DNA of 64,000 nucleotides, taken from contig OX637290.1 of NCBI GenBank assembly GCA_951799445.1, positions 1,118,501 through 1,182,500 of the forward strand, read 5' to 3'. Source of the DNA: Pseudisothecium myosuroides (Eukaryota > Streptophyta > Bryopsida > Hypnales > Lembophyllaceae). Positions 57,635 through 64,000 of the stretch are shown here, in pieces (position 1 is the stretch's first letter; each line of letters opens with the position of its first letter). Both the position numbers and the translations under genes were made by a program. The notes under the pieces are model-generated. The model searched no databases. It was not told the DNA's origin and worked only from the letters and a program-made list of their open reading frames with translations.

Positions 57635-58636
57635 CCCAAAAGAGAAGTCTTTATTAAGAGAGGCTATGGTTCGTGCACCCTAGAAAGCAAAGCCGATATC
57701 GGCCTCAATTTTTGTCATATAAAACATTACCTGAATTAGGATTTTCATATCGGACAGAATCTTACTGTTCACTGTTCACGGACGAATCTGCATTGACTGG
57801 CTGCAAACTTTGGAGGCCAATAACTTTTAGAGAAATTGTCCAAATTGGGCATGTAAGATGTTTTTTGGCATCTACAATTTTTGTAGATGCCAAAAAAAAT
57901 CTCACATGCCCAATTTGGACAATTTCTCCAAAAGTTATGTGAGATGTTTTCTGGTCTCCCAAAAGCAACGTCGACGTCGGCGTTGCTTTTGGGAGCTGAG
58001 AGTTGCTGGAGAGAGCGCCCCCCCAAAGATGAAGCCGACATCGGCCATGGTTTTGGAGGGCTTCTATCTGAGCAACGAGTGGACCCCAAAGAACGACGCC
58101 GATGTCGGCTTTGCTTTCGGAGGGCCGCTGGCCGTTCAAACCGCAGCCCTCCAAAAGCAAAGCCGACATCGGCGTCGTTTTTTGGGGTCCGCTCGTCGCT
58201 CAGATAGAAGCCCTCCAAAACCATGGCCGATGTCGGCTTCATCTTTGGGGGGGCGCTCTCTCCAGCAACTCTCAGCTCCCAAAAGCAACGCCGACGTCGA
58301 CGTTGCTTTTGGGAGACCGGAAAACATCTCACATAACTTTTGGAGAAATTGTCCAAATTGGGCATGTGAGATATTTTTTGGCATCTACAAAAACTGTAGA
58401 TGCCGAAAAACATCTTACATACCCAATTTGGACAATTTCTCCAAAAGTTATTGGCCTCCAAAGTTTGCAGCCAGTCAATGTAGATTCGTCCGTGAACAGT
58501 GAACAGTAAGATTCTATCCCATATGAAAACCCTGATTCAGGTAATGTTTTATATAACAAAAATCAAGGCCAATATCGGCTTTGCTTTCTAGGGTGCACAA
58601 ACCATAGCCTCTCTTAATAAAGACTTCTCTTTTGGG
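57635..58636. mobile_element. 1-kb compound palindrome containing two family-F arms
   Basis: Arms of about 490 bp start CCCAAAAGAGAAGTC at left and end GACTTCTCTTTTGGG at right, with the centre at about 58136. Each arm carries a family-F outer arm (left from 57736), then a 118-bp inner palindrome of family F, then three modules of the 64-bp series. Long frames of over 200 codons exist on both strands only because the sequence is a palindrome. No coding is called. Confidence 0.9.
57956..58315. repeat. Six hairpin modules at exact 64-bp spacing
   Basis: A 12-bp palindrome of the form GCCGA(C/T)(A/G)TCGGC starts at 57970, 58034, 58098, 58162, 58226 and 58290, exactly 64 bp apart each time. The first and last carry one change each. 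Each sits in a roughly 40-bp imperfect hairpin whose arms contain CCAAA-type and TTTGG-type sequence. Another pair at 58675 and 58739 has the same 64-bp spacing. Related single copies lie at 57692 and 58568. Confidence 0.95.
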
Positions 58637-59720
58637 CCCACTTGTTGTTCTCCCAGCAGCCCTCCAAAACCATGGCCGATGTCGGCTTCATCTTTTCGGG
58701 GGCACTCTCTCCAGCAACTGCCGGCTCCCAAAAGCAACGCCGAAGTCGGTGTTGCTTTTGGGAGACCGGAAACCATCCTAAATCCTGTTCTTGTCCGAAA
58801 TTAATCTTAACAAAACACCTAATTTTTGCTACGCAAAACACAATCAATCATTGACTACTCTAAAAGGCCTGTCGCAATGTACCTGCCATTGTTGCTGGTG
58901 TTTCCACAAATCCTTCCTTGTGTCTGCTCCGGTCCGAAGGATCGCCTCTTGCGCACGCCGAATTTTTTGAGTCAAATGGTCGACCGGGCGTTTCAACAAA
59001 ACCCCAACGCCCCAAGCTATCTCACGCAGCTCATACAGGTGCAAATTTTTGGGAATGCGAACATGACAAGATAAACCCTAAAACCGCCCGAACACACTCA
59101 ATATGCACTCTCGATACCCACAATCCCACATCAACGCCTCAAAGGAAAACAAAAACAAAAGATTGCCCACAATGTCACTTCGACAGAATTTGACTTGCCG
59201 ATTAGGGTTGACGGTTGGCGGAGACCCACCCAAACGCACTTTCTGAATTGCAGTGAAGACACAAGTCTCAACCTCACAAATATGAACGGCACTTCAAAAA
59301 AGATACTCTAATGATGCCTCCCCAAGCTATCCAAATACCTGCTGTAGGGGTCACGTCTTCATTTGGCCCCCCATCATGAGCTTTGGTGCATCCACCATTG
59401 TTACTCCCGCTCTCACACACCCTTGGGCTTGAAGAATTTGGATGCCCTCAAACCATGGCGCTTTCAACTATTCCTTGTAAGGCTATAGAATTATCCCGTT
59501 GCATTTGTTTACCCACACAATCAATATCTGGGAACTGCAATACTCTGGCCGTCTCTCCTGCGTCTAATCTCATTGTGTTGGATCTCAACTCCCTCATCTG
59601 CCTTGACCTCTTCAATTGCTTTGGATTTGTAAAGTAAAGAGCTTTTTTCTTTCCCTTTGGCATACTTCTACTATGTGATTCCTGGCCAATCTCTACAAAC
59701 GGGTGCCCCGTTACATTCAT

Positions 59721-60044
59721 CCATATATGTTCTATTTTAGAATATTAAATTCCATCATTCCACAATTAGGTAAGTGCCTTGGAACTAGGTATTAATTCCA
59801 TCCGAATCCTCCATTTGTACTGACATGATCTCATTATATTAATGCTAAACCAAATAATTGAAGACTTCATTTAGACTAACAAACTCAATTTCATTTTGCA
59901 TTGCAGCCATTGCTTTAATTGAAACCAATTTTAGCTTTGTACTTCTGGATACTCTGTCTCCCAATATTCACTTTGAATCTTGTACGTTAGCCGCTTGGAT
60001 AGACACGTCGACCATCAGTTCATCATACTACTAAAATCATAACT
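59721..60044. other. Intergenic DNA, nothing recognised
   Basis: AT-rich, without a supported frame or repeat partner. Confidence 0.4.
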
Positions 60045-60736
60045 CTCTCTGTAATATCACAAATGCTACCATTAATAATAGGGGCTCATGCTTGCTATGC
60101 TATGCATTCATTGTATCACATATTAGTAAAATTTTGATATATTTGAATAGAATGCATGATAATGATTTCAATAAGTCTTTGAAATAATTAATTTTAATAT
60201 TTTGTAAAAATATTTTCAATCATGCATACATAAAAATAATATTTTCACACAATGTTATATTACAGAAATAGAGTAGTAGTTTGCAATCACCTCTGTAATA
60301 TCACTTTTACAGCTTTTATGATTTCAAAATTCTATTGCTACTACCAAATGATTTGAGAAATTTATTCAATTGAAGCAATTTTGGATTTCACAACAATTAA
60401 GTTGTTCATGAAGTTTTTGAAATTTACAAGTTTTTCTTTTCAATTCACCAAGTTTTTGGGTTGCCATTGTTCGTAACAATTGAGTCATTTATTGAATGCA
60501 TTACAATAAATGTGTGTCTTTTACAATATTCACCATTGCATATATTTCATTCATCATTCAATAAATTTCTATTGTTCATTTCAATATATGCTTACTTATA
60601 AACAAAATTATACAAAGATTTTAGTAATTTATATTTGAAGATTTATTGAAATTTTTGTTCTGCATTTTATCTAATATATAAAAATTCTAATAAAATTCTA
60701 ATAATCAATGCGTAGCATAGCAAGCACCAACCGCTA
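60045..60736 (+). mobile_element. Possible small non-autonomous Helitron
   Basis: The left end TCTCTCTGTAATATCAC and the right end ATGCGTAGCATAGCAAGCACCAACCGCTAG followed by T (split here: hairpin-like TGCGTAGCATAGCA, then CGCTAG) fit the TC...CTRR pattern with an A/T insertion site. TGCTTGCTATGCTATGCAT near 60090 mirrors the right-end hairpin region. There is no Rep/helicase coding. Helitrons leave no target duplication, so proof needs other copies. Confidence 0.35.
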
Positions 60737-61058
60737 GTATTCTAATATGAAAAGAATAATTTTGAATAAACGACGGCTAACTCATCAGCCTCCACTCTAC
60801 TCTAGAGACTAGCACCTAATTATATTCTGTCAAAGTGGTTACTAATTTATTACAAATTACGGCTGCTCTACTCTTTTAAACTCAACTCCTATACCAGATC
60901 ACAATCCACCCTATTAACTTACTACCTGTTGTACCATGTTTCAATCAATTACAACATCTTAAATAGCAATGAGTTTCTAAAGTTCTAAGTGCCTCTCCAC
61001 TCCTACCCACTTCCTCTTTAGCCTTGAAATCGCTCTATCTATCTTTTCAACTAGTTCG
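60737..61058. other. Intergenic DNA before the transposase remnant
   Basis: Pyrimidine-rich stretch at 60960-61050 may be the leader of the transposon gene. Nothing else was seen. Confidence 0.35.
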
Positions 61059-63174
61059 ATGGCTGCCTTGCATGATGGCAACTCAATCACTGTTTTCATC
61101 AGGGAAGAGGGGCAAACTACCCCGATTTCTTTCATTGTGGGGGAAGAGGGTTACTCGATAGTTAGTGGTAGCCGTTTAGCTTCACGGTTCAATATTCTTG
61201 AGGGGAGTTTGCATGTGGACATGGATGTTGTTGATCCAATCTCTAATGTGGTATCACATACTGTTGCTCAGTTGTCAACTACTCGTGCTGGTGGTTAGGT
61301 CTGGTTGTTGACGCCTGGAAATTATCGAGTGTATGGACTGATGGACCTTCTACTAGTTATTGGTTCTAACACTTTAACTCCTGGCGTTCTACCACAGCTA
61401 CTGATGTCACCCCTCTGCTCCAGAAGGTCAAACTAGAGCCCCCGGAGATCCCTGTTCTAGTTCTTAGTGACGATTCGGATAGTGAGTGCATTCTACCGAA
61501 ACCTGCTAGTTGTCGCCCCTATTTAGAATCTGCACATGTTGTTCATAACGCCCCGATTTTACATCGTGCAGAATCAGTGCATGTGAAACCCCCACTCTCC
61601 CCCGTTGATAGTATTGTGCAATGCCTTCGCAATTTGAGCTTCTGCTGAGGTGCGAAGTCAGTACTCAGTAAATTAGATTACACTTCCATTCCAATAAAGA
61701 AGGTAGATTTTCTGCCTCCGGAATTTGATGGGGATGTCATATTTGAACTTCTACCTATGGGAAAGTACCCATCATCAAACAAGGCTGGGCGGTTGCATGG
61801 AATGGATAAAAAAGATGACAGACATGCATGGACCCGAACAGTGACGACGCACATCCAGTCTGACTCTTACCTTACTTTTCGAACTTTGGCTTGTTTGGGG
61901 CACCTCCGATGCACAAACAATTTATGCGAATATTTAGACCAACAGCACCGACTGTCACTGTTGAATGAGACTGAGTGGAATGGTACCGCCTCGTCCCCCT
62001 TTGTTCCACACTCTGATCTTCCATTGCATTCTACAGTTCCATACTCAATCTGTCAAGTTCCGCTAACATGCATTGGAAGTTGTCCTGCTAGGATCTACTA
62101 CATACATGGCTCCAATTTGATAACCCGAGCTTGCGTGCATCTCAGAATCCATAGCCATCCAGTGAAGAAGGGAAATTATAGAGACTCCTCCGCAAAACTC
62201 TGATCTCTTATTGGCGAGCAGGTAGAATGGACTCCGTCGGCGACTAATTCTGCCATTATCCTTGAGGCAAGTAAGGAGTACCTCGGCGAATTCCTTTTAT
62301 GCGCAGAAGATATTCCCCATAAGATGTTGGCAGTGGACGAACTTGTCCCCGTTTTGGACAAGTTCAAGCAAATGTCATCACCCAGTATTCGTATTGAGGT
62401 TACCACATTTCGATATCTGCGTCGTTTTTGGGGTAATAGACAGCATCACTAGGCTGTGGGGCTCTAGTACGTGGGCCTTCGTCCAAGAAAACCGTTTCCC
62501 TGGACAAGGTGCTGAGTCTGACAAAGTCTTCATTTTCAAGATGGCGGAGCTGGGACCCGGGAGCGGGGTAGACTTGGTTAAGCGCATGCAACCAGGTAGA
62601 GACTTGGAGGATGCTTGGATGATGTTTGACCATGTCAAATGCGTCAAGTCTTGGACCACTATAGCCTGCCACGTGTACAATTCTACTTACTGCCGTGTCA
62701 TGACTATCGCTGTTTGCGATATGCAATCCGAGGACGTAGCAGCACAACAGGTGTTCTGAAAAAATTTGAATGCGGTTTTCAGCAGGCATGATATTTCCAA
62801 TCCAAATTTTAAAGGATTTATGGCCAACAGCGCCCAAGCAAATTGGAATGCAGTGCGTATCGTCTATGGGAGTGGCGATCCATCCCTGCCTATAGTAAAT
62901 CGGGAGCGAACTTGCCTATTTCACTGGTCGCAATCCTTAGAAAACACACCAAGGCGGATATCAGGGCGGACCTTCAGGAGCAACATCAGCGACTCTGCAA
63001 ACAATACAAGAATTCCACCTCCTTAGAAGAGGCGCAAAGCAAATACTTAGCAATTCGGGCGTAGTGGTTATCTTCTGGAGCAGCCACTGAAGAGGCGCTA
63101 CCGAGATTGGACCTATGGCTAGCTTTCTGGCACTTTAGATATCGTCAATGGGGCGGCTTCATGGAACTGGTAAG
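61059..63174 (+). pseudogene. Degenerate MULE-like transposase gene
   Basis: Plus-strand segments with related content are broken by stops and frameshifts. They are 61059-61298 (79 codons, ending in a stop), an acidic SDDSDSE segment near 61460-61650, and 61682-62203 with a Cys/His-rich region (LGHLRCTNNLCEYL, then CPARIYYIHG and TRACVHLRIHSHPV). Next comes a catalytic-type region at 62418-62942 (DAWMMFDHVKCVKSWTTIAC, YCRVMTIAVCDMQSED, FMANSAQANWNAVRIVYG, RERTCLFHWSQSLE), then 62935-63062 (KQYKNSTSLEEAQSKYLAIR). The layout fits MULE-type transposases: a DNA-binding zinc region, then a DDE domain ending in C-x2-H-W. Frame changes lie near 62205-62220, 62410 and 62935, with stops at 62758-62760 and 63062-63064. 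It is therefore inactive. Confidence 0.65.
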
Positions 63175-63469
63175 TTTTATAATCACATTACAACAATTAG
63201 AAGTTCTATTTTCTAAACCACAACCAATATTGACAGTGCTTATTGTTTGTTCAAAATTTTTGATTTCGCCTGCCCAGTAGTACGGTGCCAATATTGGCCT
63301 TGTTCTTGATGCGCATCCAATATCAGCGACACTTCTCCTTAACACCCTAACCCTACCTGAAGCCAATGATGGGAGAGAGCTGACATTGGTGGTCTCTCCT
63401 CCGTGGATGCCTGTTGAGGTAGCTATTTGAGACCTACTTTAATCCTTTTTCTTTGGCTATTCATTCAAA

Positions 63470-64000
63470 CATCTAACTTTAAATGTTGCCTCGCAAGATC
63501 TTTTGGAAGTTGAATTGGCTGAGATGCCATCTTGTAATTTGGCGGAGTTTGTTCACAACAAGTGGCTGCAGCAATTTGGCAAAAAGGGGAATGACCTGTA
63601 TGTTGTCGCTGTGGATGACATGGTCCGGGCGTTTATGCAGGTTGTAGCCTACTACCAATTCCTCAAAGGTGAGAAAGCGGGGACAGGTCCTGGCAAGGAA
63701 GAACTCCGACTGCGTATTGCACATCGCACTGCTCAACGCTCTGGAAATGCTAAGGTCCTTCACGCCGCCCTCGCCGACATGCCAGGTGCTGACGACTTTT
63801 GCACACGCCAACCTCACCTCGAGGGTGAAGAAGTATTTGTTTCCACCAAACAAAAAGCAGATCTTCCACCAGGTTCAGAATTTGATTCGCACCGTCCAAA
63901 CAAGATAAGCATATCTCGCCCACGTGTCAGGGCTCGTCAAATTGATCCAAAAATAGTTGACTTCACTGCAGAAGATTCGCCATCCGAACCTGATCATGTG
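63470..64000 (+). pseudogene. C-terminal part of the MULE-like transposase locus, continuing past the window
   Basis: The plus strand is open from about 63470 to the window end (over 170 codons). It begins DLLEVELAEMPSCNLAEFVH and continues NKWLQQFGKKGNDLYVVAVD, then a basic and acidic low-complexity tail (DFTAEDSPSEPD). The N-x-A-E-x-x-H-N-K-W-L pattern looks like the C-terminal part of the same transposase type (from memory, not searched). The gap 63175-63470 probably holds an intron and an eroded exon (ANIGLVLDAHPISATLLLNT region at 63280-63345). Because the upstream part is broken, it is called a pseudogene although this part is intact. Confidence 0.5.

Larger units (their letters stand above)
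55847..59720 (-). pseudogene. Unidentified multi-exon gene remnant with a methylase-like segment
   Basis: Minus-strand exon-like segments in order are 59448-59720 (KGKKKALYFTNPKQLKRSRQ), 58844-59044 (KRPVDHLTQKIRRAQEAILR), 57142-57562 (SIEWTTGKLHEAIGKAVGKV and MSQEKLWYLATSSMDNSMKV), 56832-57058 (DVTIDYNPPGEIPIKSISDY), 56245-56354 (QACKAIGRHIVALEEDTEVF) and 55847-56053 (SSPRRQIDPQVRRFIDDEAV). AG/GT borders fit 57142-57562 and 56832-57058. An 8-base G run at 57375-57382 breaks the frame of the long exon by one base. The segment QACKAIGRHIVALEED resembles the nucleotide-binding motif region of N4/N6 DNA methylases, but this rests on about 20 residues. Foldback elements interrupt it. It is probably a transposon gene. 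Confidence 0.4.

Noticed and set aside
57970..58301. Regularly spaced short palindromes as a CRISPR-like array
   Set aside because: This is nuclear plant DNA. The repeats are only 12 bp, the spacers are partly related hairpin arms, and the array lies in a foldback element.
57769..58502. Open frames of 230 and 214 codons on opposite strands with nearly the same protein
   Set aside because: The DNA is a palindrome, so both strands give the same translation. The frames run through hairpin arms and repeated modules and match no domain.

Overview
The window is nuclear DNA from a land plant. The left edge carries the first exon of a DUF936 protein, a family I know only from land plants. The middle holds a nine-exon HAD-fold gene with GT-AG introns and a nuclear-type tRNA-Lys(UUU). 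The rest is AT-rich DNA built mostly of transposable elements. The mix of elements makes me suspect a non-seed plant such as a bryophyte or lycophyte. That is inference; the species cannot be read from the sequence.

Layout. 1-1007: DUF936 gene on the minus strand, running off the window, with its leader and promoter to about 2.4 kb. 2.4-20.7 kb: gene-poor DNA with nested small DNA transposons. These are a TA-flanked ~250-bp MITE family (five copies in the window), a pogo/Emigrant-like MITE, and a TTAA-flanked family of 0.5-1 kb elements. 20.9-33.5 kb: a 5'-truncated LINE, a foldback family with long hairpins, an unidentified multi-exon gene remnant on the minus strand, and a 3.4-kb non-autonomous CACTA element with further insertions. 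33.65-39.2 kb: the genic island with tRNA-Lys and the HAD gene. 39.2-45.2 kb: more repeats. 45256-51697: a complete young Copia retrotransposon with 220-bp LTRs and a 5-bp target duplication. 53.8-55.7 kb: one TTAA element nested inside another. 55.8-59.7 kb: an unidentified minus-strand multi-exon gene remnant disrupted by foldback elements. 60-64 kb: a possible Helitron and a decayed MULE-like transposase locus.

Most notable observations. (1) At least thirteen elements share termini of the type CCCCTAAAGG...CCTTTAGGGG and most sit in TTAA. One nested insertion shows the TTAA duplication directly. This is the piggyBac signature, which to my knowledge is not established in land plants. (2) A 1-kb palindrome at 57635-58636 contains six 12-bp palindromes whose starts are exactly 64 bp apart, and a second pair just outside has the same spacing. 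(3) Neighbouring hairpins in the foldback family show compensatory base changes. The clearly intact host genes are the DUF936 gene, the HAD gene and the tRNA. No pathway links them.
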